This document shows, piece after piece, positions 51,291 through 63,167 of a stretch of 64,000 bases of DNA. The position numbers were made by a program, and so were the translations under genes. The stretch lies in assembly GCF_016097555.1 (NCBI RefSeq), contig NC_054704.1, positions 96,115,125 to 96,179,124 on the forward strand, given 5' to 3'. Source of the DNA: Gigantopelta aegis. Taxonomy: Eukaryota > Mollusca > Gastropoda > Neomphalida > Peltospiridae. The stretch's first letter is position 1. Every line of letters begins with the position of its first letter. Under the pieces are notes generated by a model. That model was given only the letters and a program-made list of their open reading frames with translations, was not told the origin of the DNA and did not search any database.

Positions 51291-51848
51291 ACGATATATT
51301 GCAATGTGGGTACCCTGTGTCGCGATATATTGCAGTATGGGTACCCTGTATTGCGATATATTGCAATGTGGGTACCCTGTGTCGCGATATATTGCAGTAT
51401 GGGTACCCTGTATTGCGATATATTGCAGTATGGGTAGCCTGTATCACGATATATTGCAATGTGGGTACCTGTATTTCGATATATTGCAATGTCGGTACCC
51501 TGTATCGTGATATACTGCAATGTGGGTACCCTGTATTGCGATATATTGCAATGTGGGTAGCCTGTATTGCGATATATTGCAACATGGGTACCCTGTGTCG
51601 CGATATATTGCAATGTGGGTACCCTGTATCGCTAAATATTGCAGTGTGGGTACCCTGCATCGCGATATATTGCAATGTGGGTACCCTGCATCGCGATATA
51701 TTGCAGTGTGAGTACCCTGCATCGCGATATATTGCAATGTGGGTACCATGTATCGTGATATATTGCAATGTGGGTACCCTGTATTGCGATATATTGCAAT
51801 GTGGGTACCCTGTATTGTGATATATCGCAATGTGGGTACCCTGTATCA
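51291..51848. repeat. 31-bp minisatellite, about 18 copies
   Basis: Units of GCGATATATTGCAATGTGGG TACCCTGTATT, with transition-type variants. Because 31 is not a multiple of 3 and the unit lacks stops in several frames, long open frames appear on both strands (51262-51855 minus, 51284-51820 plus); these encode only the repeat. 51849-52310 shows nothing else. Confidence 0.96.
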
Positions 51849-52313
51849 CGATCATAATGTATTATTTACGACAGAGTCAACAATATTTTGATGCAGGCTT
51901 CTTGATACAAGTAGCATTTTATTATTTAAACTTGTAAACGTAAATGTCACATAAATGCACTAAAATCTACCGATGTCGGTCCCGCACAGCAGCTATAAAC
52001 AATAGGATGAGGGAACCAGGTAAAGGCAAAACGATCGGTCTTTCTAACAGACGACGAATTTCTAGATAGGATTGTAATATGTATGTTTTACTTTTTTAAA
52101 CCAAATCTGTATTATTTCTAACCAACCTACTTATGTAGAAAGACCACCACTGAACATATACAACACATTTGGTCTATATTTCTTTGTACATATTTGGTCA
52201 ATATTTCTCTACAAAGTTATACATTTAAATAAAATATAGTAATGGCATTACTATTTCCAAAGCACTATAATAATAGTACTGAATTTAGTATTTCCAAAAC
52301 ACTAAAATTAAAT

Positions 52314-52332
52314 ATATATATATATATATATA

Positions 52333-52378
<46 letters not shown>

Positions 52379-52420
52379 TATAGATATAGATAGATAGATA
52401 TAGATATAGATATAGACTAC
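52314..52420. repeat. (TA)n and (GATA)n
   Basis: About 60 bp of TA, then AGATATAGATAGATAG. 52421-53215 has no recognisable feature. Confidence 0.95.
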
Positions 52421-53219
52421 TGAATTTACTACATGTATTTACAACTCACTGTGGTCCTATTACACATAGTACTTAATTTACTATTGAGAAAACACTATGG
52501 TCCAATTACACATAGTACTGAATTTGCTATTTACAAAACACTATATTCCTACCTCTGACGTCGTTGACGTCGACATGGTTATATTTTGTACAAGAACAAC
52601 CAACTGAAAACATCCACACAGGGTACACAGCTGTCTACCTCTGGCCGTTTTGTCCCCAGTGTTAAAACAGATCACGGATAGCTCTGCTTCGTGTGACTAG
52701 AGATTGTCACAGTAGATTGTTTTGACGACTGAAAACAGTTTTAAAACAGCCCTGTTAGACACTGGTGTCAACGTTCCAGTGACTGGCTACATAACGGTTA
52801 CATGTCGAGTGATACTATCTCTTCATTTCCTTAAAACACGTACACTGGGTACTCGTTAGAAGTGCATGCCAAGTGACAGGAACAGATCAGCCGATAATAA
52901 CTTTATCCCAGTCTATAGGTGCGCATCTGTGAAACTAGTAATACAGTTAGTTTTACGTTTAAAATGTGTGTGTCTGTACAAGACAAAGGAATATATTTGT
53001 TTTAAATAAATGTGACATTTGTGCAGCCTTTCTAAAATTAACGTATGTGAATATTACGGTTTCAGTTTAGTTCAATTATGTACTTGTTTCTTTCTACGCT
53101 TTGGTCATCTTGTCGTTACAAAGACTCTACTATAATGTTATATCAGGAATAAAATAGTGAGATCAACAAATATATCTAAAAACTTTCAAGCCAAGAAACT
53201 ATATATATATATATATATT

Positions 53220-53285
53220 ATGAAACCTCTTAAAACCGGACCCTCTGTAAACCGGAATTCCCCAAAACCGGAAATTTTTCACGGT
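53220..53285. mobile_element. Possible terminus of a pogo/Tigger-like DNA element
   Basis: Three AACCGGA words in series (TTAAAACCGGACCCTCTGTA, AACCGGAATTCC, AACCGGAAATTT), a pattern typical of pogo-like ends. The other end was not found. Confidence 0.3.
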
Positions 53286-53689
53286 CCTTTTTTTTTAATC
53301 TGTACAGAAAATAACTATATATATGTAGTTCATGGCTTGAATTTCTTAATATAATGGCAGTATTAATTTTGTAATATTTCTTTCTTCTTCTATTTGTCAG
53401 TTTGGATCATTTCTGGAGAGACCGATATTGACGTCAAAGCCTATTATATGTTTCAATTATTTTTAAAAATACACAGTGTTTCTAATATGTCCATCGTATC
53501 CACAATTCGGCTCAGCCAGATGGTTGGCATGGAAGTCTTGTTTTATTAGTCTATAACTAAGGACACCAAGAGGCATGTCCTGGATAAATATATATATATA
53601 AAAATAAAATTGAGGCAAAATGAAAGTGAATATAGAAATTAGTAAAGCAAAGCTATCGGTCAGAAATTGAAGTCGGGAAATACCCATCA

Positions 53690-53760
53690 AATTGTCAACA
53701 ACTTTATACCAAATTGTCGACAACTTTATACCAAATTGTCAACAACTTTATACTAAAGAA
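53690..53760. repeat. 24-bp tandem repeat, 3 copies
   Basis: AAATTGTCAACAACTTTATACC units. Confidence 0.88.
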
Positions 53761-54228
53761 TATTTCTGAAAATGTATTCAATTGTTGATAATTCAATTAT
53801 TATTTTGACACATTTCGCTGAATGAACTTATGAATAGCATGTCATGATGATGGTATTGATGGTGATGTTGGTTTATTTTTATACGTCTAATAAATAACGA
53901 TTCCCGATAGTAAAAAGCACTTCACTTTAAATTTAACCATAACATCGGGGACCAATAAAATAGTTCGCGAACGTCAGCGTTACTGGCTGTCGCTGAACGC
54001 AGGCGGTTCGAGACAACAAAGGTGTTGTACACCATTTGTAAACTTAATTGGGATTTGTTATTTATTTGAACAGCGCTGATAAGATATCCGACGGTTTACA
54101 GCGAGGCACTGTGTCACGGCGCAGAAGATTTGATTGACACATTCAGAAGACTTGACCGTGTCAGGTGTTACACCGTCTGCTCCCAATGTGTCAGATATGC
54201 ACGACTTCAAAAGTATCGAATTAAAAAC

Positions 54229-54508
54229 GTTTGTTTTGTTTAACGACACCACTAGACCACATCGATATATTAATCATCGGCTATTGAATGTCAAACATTT
54301 GGTAATTTTAACCTATAGTCTTAGCAAGGTATGCCTTTCATATGCACTATCCCGCATACACGACTGCATATACCACGGCCTTTGATATACCAGTCGTGGT
54401 GCACTGACTGGAACGAGAAATAGCTCAATAGGTCCACCGACGAGGATCGATCCTAGAGCGACCGCGCATCAGGCGAGTGCATTACCACTGGGCTACGTCC
54501 CGCCCTGA
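54229..54508 (-). repeat. SINE type A, full length with target-site duplication
   Basis: Tail TTTGTTTTGTTTAACGACAC, core, head with GGATCGATCCTAGAGCG and ACCACTGGGCTACGTCCCGC. Flanked by AAGTAT(C/T)GAATTAA at 54211-54224 and 54520-54533. Confidence 0.95.
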
Positions 54509-54554
54509 GCTTTGTACAAAAGTATTGAATTAATTTTATAGTTAAAAAGTGTGT

Positions 54555-54760
54555 ACCTGATGGGTTAATGGCTGAACCTCCGGGCTTGAGATTTGTAGAT
54601 ACCAAGATCGCATCCCTGTATCGGCTACACCACAGAGTGAGCTGTAACAGCAGAGTTGAGACATATTTCCCGGAGAAAATTGGAGGATGTGCCCAGACAG
54701 ACGTGCGTGAACCTTCAGTAGGTGTAAAAGCACGAGTCAAATGGTTGATTGGTCGATTTA
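54555..54760 (+). repeat. Decayed SINE type D
   Basis: Head-like GGTTAATGGCTGAACCTCCG and tail-like GTGCCCAGACAGACGTGCGT, GAACCTTCAGTAGG. 54761-55145 shows no feature. Confidence 0.5.
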
Positions 54761-55149
54761 TCTCCCATTGACCATTGAGAACTAATCATTAGCCCTTATT
54801 CTGAACAGCGAGTAATGTGTGACTATAGAAACTGTAAACGATATTTCCTGTAAAGAAATATATGTATGGAGACTCATGCCAGTTAATCCCCCTCTTTGAC
54901 TACATAAAAGTGCATCGATCTTGGTTTGATGCGATAAAAATATGTGCTCATTCAAACGTCTGGAACACCAGACCGTAATGAAGAATCCGCATTGAAAACA
55001 CTAATGCCAATTAATTCCCTTTTAATATTTGTATAATGGATGTTGATGCAAGTTTTTTTTTGTTTCATGAACATAATTATACCTTATAGACAAAATGAGC
55101 AAAAAGCTCGAGATGCCTTTCCATTCCAAAATGAAGGAGGAGGATTACT

Positions 55150-55395
55150 TATGCTAGGTTCAGACTGTCAACTGTCACGACGAGGTTGTATAACTCGGCG
55201 GTTGCGTTGTAATTCCCTTAACTTCCCACTTAGACGGGTGCGCTCAGATTAACAACTACTCGGCCGTAGGCGTTGTATACGACGATAATCGAGTTGCAAG
55301 AGCGCTCAGACTAGCAACTGGACAGTAGTAGAAGTCGTAAGAGCTGAAAGTTGGCCAACTTTGTCGTGGCAGTTGGTAGTCTGATCCTAGCATTA
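55150..55395. mobile_element. MITE with long inverted ends (CTAATGCTAG family), copy 2
   Basis: TATGCTAGGTTCAGACTGTC and ...AGTCTGATCCTAGCATTA; inside it matches copy 1 at 8556-8780 (GTGCGCTCAGATTAA, GAGCGCTCAGACTAGC). Confidence 0.8.
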
Positions 55396-55844
55396 CATGC
55401 CCATTTGGGAGAGCGTTGTGTGACATTTAGGATATCGCGATTTCCAACTATTATGTAGGGGATCGATTTAAAGACATCTACTTATGGCGCTTGCTAACTG
55501 TGCAAGCGCGAGTGCCATAATACGTTTTAGCTGAAAATTACTTTTAAAATTATTTTAACCCTGTTTTTTTGAGGATATACGAAATAGAATACTACACTCT
55601 TGTCCATTTGATACCATTTATCTTACAACACGTTGTTTATAAACGTACCACACTCGCACTTTCTTTTCATACTCTCGCTAGGTGCGTTTTGAAACATTCG
55701 TCAGATTTAATATGTTCTATATTAGTATTAGTGTTTCATTAAAAGACGTTTTGGAAATGGTGGACAGTCAGCAGTGAGTTGTAAACTGAAACCACCCTGT
55801 AACCTTGGCACATGACATAAAGCTCGACATACCGATGTTCGACT

Positions 55845-56195
55845 CTATAAGATTCTTACTCTTGACGCGTTTCTGGCGATCTCCAAGATGGCCGGCGGTT
55901 TCCTGATGCCCATCTTGAACTTGGACATGACGTGTCTGCGCTTGTCGTGCTGTCTGCGCTGTCGGTCCTGCTCCACCTCGATGTTCTTCTTCTCCAGCAC
56001 CACAGCGTCTCCCAGCAGCGTCTGGTAGCGGAACTTCTTCGTGTGGGCGTGCAGCGAGTCCAGGTAGGAGTCGGGGTTCGAGGCGGCTGGCTGGCTGGGC
56101 ACGCTGCTGCGGGACCCGTGTCGCCACAGGTTCGTAGCTCGGCTCCGCTCCTTGCCAGCAGAGAAGGCGCTGGCAATTGCAAGAGCCATGGTGGT
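55845..56195 (-). CDS. Small basic protein of unknown family (exon with start codon)
   Basis: Acceptor CTATATTCCAG at 56196, then ACCACC ATG G, an excellent start context, with the ATG at 56189. The frame gives 114 residues ending VRIL and TAG, or may leave by the donor AAGA/GTAAGAA at 55850 into an exon not found. Sequence: alanine/serine-rich start (MALAIASAFSAGKERSRATN), then DSYLDSLHAHTKKFRYQTLL, GDAVVLEKKNIEVEQDRQRR, QHDKRRHVMSKFKMGIRKPP. GC-rich with strong codon-like composition against an AT-rich background. No domain recognised. An upstream segment with a TCGAAA/GTAAGT donor at 57459-57458 could be its 5' exon. Confidence 0.65.
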   Translation of the reverse strand, partial: TTMALAIASAFSAGKERSRATNLWRHGSRSSVPSQPAASNPDSYLDSLHAHTKKFRYQTLLGDAVVLEKKNIEVEQDRQRRQHDKRRHVMSKFKMGIRKPPAILEIARNASRVRIL

Positions 56196-56611
56196 CTGGA
56201 ATATAGAAACAAGTGAAGTAATTGCAGAAGCGGGTTGCAGGATTTTTCTAGGGAGGAGCTGCAACGTTCAAAAAGGGCACGTAATTACAGTATACTAACA
56301 TGTATTTTTTTGTAAATGATTTCCACGGTACTTTGAAGTTCGGGGAAAGGTGCCAAGCAGCTTTTTTCGAAACCGCACCTGAATTAAATAAACAAGATGG
56401 CAGGTATATGTGAAACAAGGGGTTGGGCTACCGGGCGTAAATCTGCATCCTAGCTTTCATCCTCTTCAAACATCGTTACCCTTTTTGCACAGAAGATTGT
56501 AAGATTGTTCGTGTTCGTGCGCATGTACGTGTGTAAGTATTTTTTCTTTAAGCGATCGGATACTCGTGTAGGTGCGCATGTTGTGCATACAAAACAGACA
56601 GCTAAAGTTTA

Positions 56612-56672
56612 TTTGGTTTAACGACACCATTAGAGCATATTGATCAATTAAACATAAGCTATTGGATGACAT
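56612..56672 (-). repeat. SINE type A tail fragment
   Basis: GTTTATTTGGTTTAACGACA through AAGCTATTGGATGAC, next to an (AG)n tract (56701-56790). Confidence 0.75.
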
Positions 56673-56694
56673 AAAGAGAGAAAGGATGATAGAA

Positions 56695-56700
<6 letters not shown>

Positions 56701-56774
<74 letters not shown>

Positions 56775-56790
56775 CGAGCGAGAGGAACAG
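56701..56790. repeat. (AG)n microsatellite
   Basis: About 36 AG units then AGCG variants. 56791-57085 shows nothing else. Confidence 0.96.
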
Positions 56791-57458
56791 AGCTAACAAG
56801 CTATATTACTCACATTATCAAGTTGACACAATTAATAGAATTCAATTTTAAAGCAAGTAATTACAATGGTTGCGGGTGCAAAGAACAGCCAAAACATTAA
56901 TCTGTATACGCATGCTATATTTTAACTGTGAGAATGTTCTTAATAACCTTTGTAAATACCACTGAAAGCACCGCTAACTTACAATATCTCTGAAATTTAA
57001 TCTTAAATATATTGTTGTGTTTTGTGAAGTCCACGGTCACTTGATTCCGTTGTTTTAATACATAACAATATTGGCATAGATGTAATTCAAGTAGCACTTG
57101 GCATGAACACTCGTATTTTCACTTGTATGCTTTGTGAACAGGTGTACACGTAGTCCAAGCTGTTACAGAAGGTTCCAGGTATAACAATCATCTGTGTAAT
57201 GAGTGCACTATCTTTACGGCCTCGTTCCACAAATACACGTATTTCAGACGCAGATCCGGGTATTCTGACGAGTGCCCGTTTGGCCATCTTATTTTTCTCT
57301 CTCTATCTCTCTGAAGAATATCATCTTATTCAATGAATGATGATGTCATTGTGTGACGTATTTGTTGAATGGCCCTTTTTTTCAAAATCGGATGCTCCCT
57401 CATGAAGCACCTTTCGTGCATGACCTTCAGTTAATGTTATATATTTTTAAAACTTACT

Positions 57459-57787
57459 TTCGATCCCGTTTCAAATGTTCTGGATTTGTCACTGTATTTC
57501 AGTTTGTGTATAAAACCCCCTACATGTACTAGCTTAAGGAAAACACCGAGTAAACAAAGCTGTAATATACTGAATTTGAAGAGGCGGGGTCGATGTGTGG
57601 CCAAATGATGAGCAATTACTAGAAACATCACCTCTAGGAAGCCTTTGTTTTCAATAACCGCCATTCGTGTTATTAAATCAAATAATTCTACGCTCTTTAC
57701 GTTATTTGTATCAACAAAAATATAATTAATATACGCCAGCTGCAGACAGAATGTTGTCGGAAAGGATGAATACAAATTAATAAACAC
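57459..57787 (-). other. Possible 5' exon or untranslated exon upstream of the 56-kb gene
   Basis: An open stretch on the minus strand ending at TCGAAA/GTAAGT. Joining this donor to the acceptor at 56196 keeps the frame (...FETGSK/TTMALAI), but the ATG at 56189 has the better start context, so this is more likely 5' UTR or chance. Another short open frame at 57287-57087 (MAKRALVRIPGSASE...) has no supporting splice sites. Confidence 0.2.
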
Positions 57788-58111
57788 AATCTCCGTTTTG
57801 TAGCGGCTGTTTTAGAGTATACCGACAATTAACACGAGTTATCAGCCATTAGCTAGGAACATCTTCATTAATGATTGAAAATCAATCTAGGCGTCGTTAG
57901 TCATTGGTTAACGGATTAGGCTGACCTGTCCTTGAAAGCCATCTCCAGGCGCTTAGCATTTTGTGTAGGATTAACGTCCCATAAATACTTTAAATACGTT
58001 ATACCTCCTGGAGCGGAGTAAACGGGAGTTGCTTCCTCTTTTGATGATGTATAGTGATGTATAGAATACGGAATTAATCAACACGGTGAAGCGCATTTGG
58101 GGAAATGGCAG

Positions 58112-58425
58112 TGGGGACGTAGTCTGGTGGTTAAGCGCTCGCCCGATGCGCGGTCGGTCTGGCACCAATGCCCGTCGGTGGGCCCGTTGGGCTATTTCTC
58201 GTTCCATCCAATGCATCATAGGTATACCAAAGACCGTGGTATGTGCACTTCTGTCTGTGGGATGGTGCATATAACAGATCCCTTGCTCGTAATGGAAAAT
58301 ATGTAGCCGGTTTCTAAGACTATAATGTCAAAGTTACCATATGTCTGAATTACTAAATGGTTGACATCCAATAGCCGATGATTAATGAATCAATGTGCTC
58401 TAATGGTGTCGTTAAACAAAACAAG
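58112..58425 (+). repeat. SINE type A, full length
   Basis: Head GGACGTAGTCTGGTGGTTAA and GATGCGCGGTCGGTCTGG, core, tail GTGTCGTTAAACAAAACAAG. Confidence 0.92.
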
Positions 58426-58461
58426 TTCAGTTGAAGCCACTGTCATCAGAAATAAAAAGTG

Positions 58462-58580
58462 AAATTTGTTTAACAACACCACTGGAACACATTAATTTAT
58501 TAATTATCGGCTATTGGATGTCAAACATTTGGTAATTCCGACATACAGTTTTAGACAAAATCTGCTACATTATTCTATTA
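58462..58580 (-). repeat. SINE type A tail half
   Basis: TTTGTTTAACAACACCACTG through CATTATTCTATTAGTAAAAT. 58581-59260 has no recognisable feature. Confidence 0.82.
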
Positions 58581-59264
58581 GTAAAATATAAATATATATA
58601 TATTTTTTTTCCAACAGATGTGACAGCATATAAATTGGCCAGTCACGAGTCACTTATTTGGCCTGGGGAAAACCCATTTAGAAGAAAGCCACATAGACGA
58701 ACACACAATCGTGTCACAAATGATACAGATCCGTAGGAACAATATTTAAAGTGGGTGGTGGGCACAAATTGCAAGTTATTTAGGTAGCACTAAACCAAAT
58801 AACATCAGACTAGGTCAAAGTTCGAGGTGTACCTAACTTTTGATAAAGCAGTTAATAGCACAAGTCCTGCCATTGGTGATACATGTGACTGTGTTGGTTG
58901 TAAAAACAATTAGTTTCATCTGGGCAAAAAACATTTATGCAATTTTATTTCATCTAGTACCACTGTGTCAAGTAGCATTGTGCTTGGAACATGTATGGGG
59001 GGTAGCTGTGAAAAAAGGTACTCCAATTTTGTGCGAAAGTAGGGATGTTGTAAAAGCATCCAGTTATATTGAAAATGAGCCATGAAAGGTACCATTTTCT
59101 GCAGTTAATACTTGGAGGTAAGGGTTGTAGTACTGATATTTATGCGCCATAGTTTCGTTGAAATATTGCATATAGTATTTTTAAACACAAACGTTAACAT
59201 GGTCGCCTGTGGGATTTTATTTGGTATAGTACAAAATATAGAGTGCACTGGCAATACCAGATAT

Positions 59265-59450
59265 ATTAGGCGTGGATCCAGAGGGAGGAGGGTGGGTGGG
59301 TGGAGGGGTCCGGCCCCGTCTGCTCAGGACAACCTTTTTCCCACTTATTGTAATGAATGAATAGGCAACCTTAAATATTTTTCATTTAATTTATTGCATA
59401 TGACCCCCCCCCCCCCGACCGTTGCACAATATCTGGATCCGCGCCTGTAC
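59265..59450. mobile_element. Short MITE-like element
   Basis: Inverted ends TTAGGCGTGGATCCAGAG and ...ATCTGGATCCGCGCCTGTA, inside poly-C and AT-rich DNA. It is followed by a type D SINE tail (CTTGAGCCTTGATTGGATGT, 59470-59510). Confidence 0.6.
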
Positions 59451-59615
59451 AGGGCGTGAGATGGACGTGCTTGAGCCTTGATTGGATGTATGCACGTTAA
59501 TAAAATGACTTGGATTTGTTTTAATATTATTATATCTCTCGGCCATCGAGTGCGTGGTAGCCCTGTCATTCCCGCAGGCCTAAAGTAATACAAACAAGGA
59601 ACCAAAACATAGAAG

Positions 59616-59875
59616 CACCGGCATCGGTGGTGTCGTCGTTAAGCCATCGGACATCAGGATGGTAGGTACTGGGTTCGGCTCCCGTTACCGGCTTCCAACC
59701 AGAGCGAGTTGAACGACTCAGTGGGTAAGACCACTACACCGATATCTCTCTTACTAACCACTAACCATCTGTCCTGGACAAACAGTCCAGATAGCTCAGG
59801 TGTGTGTGCCCAGGACTGCGTGCTTGAACCTTAATTGGATACAAGCACGAAAATAACTACAAATGAATGAATTAA
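59616..59875 (+). repeat. SINE type D, full length
   Basis: CACCGGCATCGGTGGTGTCG head with GGGTTCGGCTCCC, core GTCCAGATAGCTCAGGTGTG, tail CTTGAACCTTAATTGGATAC. Confidence 0.9.
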
Positions 59876-60251
59876 TCAAAGATAGATAGATAGAACTATA
59901 CATTATAATTCTCTTCTGAAGCAAACAGAAAACCGATGTCTTAACAGTTTTCCATAAGAAGCGATACTTAACATTCAGCTTCAAAACAAAATCGAAAGGA
60001 GGTTCACCAAGGCAATTTACCAATAAAGTGTCGCCTGTTTTTAATTCCAGCAAATACTTAAACTTCACAAACTGTATCAGAAGAAACTAAACACCTCAAA
60101 TAAAACCATCAACTTTATAGAATTAAAAAACCCCATCTTTTTGCTCCTACATGGAACGCAAGACACATTCTGTTATGATCACATGGTAAACAATTCTAAA
60201 ATATACCAAACGGTAGTCCAGCAGGTGTGATATCAAGGGTACACGACTACC

Positions 60252-60254
<3 letters not shown>

Positions 60255-60292
<38 letters not shown>
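60255..60292. repeat. (TA)n microsatellite
   Basis: About 18 TA units; a poly-C tract lies at 60549-60564. Otherwise 59876-61145 shows only AT-rich DNA. Confidence 0.93.
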
Positions 60293-61149
60293 AAATCTAG
60301 TTAAAACATAATAACCACGAATATATGTAGTACAGCCGAAATACAACGAGGCGACCTAGTTACGTTTGTTAAAGAAACAATAGAATAATCCACAACAATG
60401 CATAATCTATCGAAATTCTAGACGTCGCTATTCAAAACACGACAAAAGCACATACGATTAATACTAACGTAGGGATACCCATAAGCTACATTAAAACATA
60501 TTTAAAATGTGCGTGTTAAATACAAAGGTCGCAAATGCGGCCAACGGACCCCCCCCCCCCCCCCTCCCCAATAATAAAATAATAAAAAGACAACTCGATC
60601 CTATAGAAAATCTTTCGTATGACTATGACTATGAACTATTTTAACATGCGCCTATACCATTAAGGTTTCAGACATGCCCATCCCGAGTCTTGTCTCTCGG
60701 TAGCCTGGAATTGACCCGAGACAGAATAATTTAAGGGGTTAAATTTAGAAATTTATACAAAATAGGGAATGCTTTCGTAGCCAAACTTGGAATACTTGGG
60801 TACATAGCAATATCGTTCTTCTACTCTCTCTCGTTTTTAAATAACGCCTTATGTCCGATTAATTAAACTCGTCGCACCACACTCGCTTTTCAGCTTGCAT
60901 GTAAGCCCTGCTCAATTCCACGTCGAATTCCCAATGGGGATGTAATCGAGAGTAGAGCTTTCGCACCGGTTATATCCATACTGGGGCTGGCGGAGTACCC
61001 ATTACCCATTTCCAGTTACAGCCAGTATTATTGAACTGATATGTGCTGCCCTGTCTGGGAATCAGATTACTTGTGTTTCTTCTCTATAAGACTAGACCAA
61101 GTGTGACGAGTACTATCTTGAGACGCCTACTAATTACTGATGTAGCAAT

Positions 61150-61437
61150 ACAGTGAAACATGGACGGGATTCAGATCAGTCGCTTGAACGTTCGCCTGAG
61201 ATGCTTGGATCAAATCTCCTTGAAGGACCTAACTGGATTTCCCCCATCCGAACCAGTGTGCCTGCCACGTGGTATGGGCTGTTCTGTCTGTGGAACAGTG
61301 GATATAAAAAATTCCTTGCTATCAATGGAACAACTTTGCAGGTTTCCTCTGAAGACTACTTGTCGGAATTACCAAATGTTTGACATCCATTAACCGATGA
61401 TGAATTAGTCAATGTGCTTTAGTGGTAACGTTATCTT
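61150..61437 (+). repeat. Old SINE type A
   Basis: Diverged head and core (GCCACGTGGTATGGGCTGTT, CTGTCTGTGGAACAGTGGAT) and tail words GACATCCATTAACCGATGAT, TGTGCTTTAGTGGTAACGTT. Confidence 0.7.
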
Positions 61438-61444
61438 GTATTTG

Positions 61445-61552
61445 TGACGGGTGAACGATCTCTTTGACAGTCTGTCAACAACGTGCATATCTAATATGGC
61501 CCAAACACCCCTGTCCTAATTATCAAGGGGATCTCAGCATACGAGTATGCTC
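61445..61552. repeat. Inverted partner of 63770-63920
   Basis: GGTGAACGATCTCTTTGACA, CTGTCAACAACGTGCATATC and CAGCATACGAGTATGCTCCA occur in reverse complement at 63770-63920. Confidence 0.75.
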
Positions 61553-62526
61553 CAATAATACCCAGAACTAATCGGTACCGTCACCACTAAAACACACTGA
61601 CAAAACAAAATTTAACCTTTTGACATTGAAATACCGTTAAACATTCATTTCCTTTATTTTTGAGTTCATGTTTTACTTATTAGTACTAAAATGTTAGCCT
61701 GAGTTCCTATACAGCATATTTCGAACCATGACTGGATCAGATGTATAATATCTGGATGAAGTTGTTGCCATAACTGATACCCTATAAAGCACTGGCAGAG
61801 CTAACGAGGGTGGACATGTGGGCCATACCCTTCACCCCCTCCCAAATCATACCTCTTTTCCCCAATACCGTTCATAGCTTCCTCTCGCCCCTTAACATGA
61901 CTCATAGGTGTCTCTCCATATGGGTGACCCCAGATAAAATCCTGGCTCCGCCAATGCCGTAAATTAAAGTGCCTCTTTTGTATCCCCACCATATACACTC
62001 ATGGATTCGCTTCTGAATATCAGAAATTCTGTAGTAAAGTTGGGTATCGCCATTATCATATCCTGTTCACACACGAACTACAATGTTAAACAACCAAATA
62101 CCACAAACCATGAACGTTGCACCACATAGAAGCTTCCAAATGTACACCGCATAGCAAAGCTCAAAATCAATGGCAAACACTTTGTAAAATCAATAATAAT
62201 TATTCATTTTATTTCCACTATGTTCCTCAAACAACAGAAGCCTGCTAACGTTATACTTGTTAATAAACAATTATGGTAATGCGTCGTGGCTAACTTTGTT
62301 TCTTCGGGCTAGGTGAGCTGGACAATATGGCGTCTCAGTAGACAAATATCCGCTGAATTGCACGCAGCAGTTACCATGTAATCTTAATTCGCGGACTGCG
62401 ATCACAGCAGATTTTTTAACTTGAAGTTATTAACCAGCTCAGTGAAGGCATAAACCAGTTTAATTTTGTCATTTCACAAAGCAAATGTTTATTAATGGCA
62501 TTAAACATTGGTAGGATATCCAGGGA

Positions 62527-62797
62527 GACGCGTTCTTGGTTGTTTTAAAATGATCTTACAGAGAACCAAGAAATAATGATTTCCCAAGCAGCATGTCTCG
62601 GGTCTTTCCTTCAAATACTTCACACTCTTGGAAAACCATCGCTACCACCCTTAGACAATTAGTAGTGTACAGAGCAGCATCTTCTTGGTCATTTAAACAG
62701 ACATTATTGTGAATCAGGTATTAACAATTTCCCAAGGAGCATGCCCCCGATATTTCCTTTAAAAACTTCGCTTTTTTGGAAAACCACAATACTTAGA
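62527..62797. repeat. ~147-bp direct duplication
   Basis: Units with TTTCCCAAGCAGCATGTCTC and TTTCCCAAGGAGCATGCCCC. On the minus strand both read similarly: VFQECEVFEGKTRDMLLGKS and VFQKSEVFKGNIGGMLLGKL, then stop. Possibly from an old coding sequence; not assigned. Confidence 0.6.
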
Positions 62798-62881
62798 ACC
62801 GTTTGCCATTTCATGTGCAAATTCGTTGATGCGGCACGATATGTAACAGAAAAAAAACATTTTTTATGGTTATCAATAGCA

Positions 62882-63055
62882 CTGACGTAACCAGAGTGGG
62901 TGGGGGGCATATGTGGTCACCCCCCCCCCCCCTTATCACATCTCGTTTTTTCTCTTCCCCATCACCTCTAATATTTTTCTGTCAGACCATAACACAACTT
63001 ATTGACAGTATGGTTGTCGTCCCGCCCAGCCCCATAAAATCCAGGGTACGCCATT
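62882..63055. mobile_element. MITE-like element
   Basis: GACGTAACCAGAGTGGGTGG ... AAATCCAGGGTACGCC with an internal poly-C; resembles the 36792 and 61803-61960 elements in layout. Confidence 0.45.
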
Positions 63056-63167
63056 ATCATAAATGCGCTCGTTCTATGGGTCCATTTCCACAAGTACAGC
63101 GGCCGTACCACATCAAAAACCGCTCACGTGGAAAACGGACTTTATTCGAGCGATTAATTCTGTGTAT

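Noticed and set aside
51262-51855. Open frames of 121-197 codons on both strands
   Set aside because: 31-bp minisatellite without stops in several frames; not a gene.
57087-57287. 66-codon minus-strand frame (MAKRALVRIPGSASE...) as a gene
   Set aside because: No splice sites, no domain and no composition shift; not distinguishable from chance.
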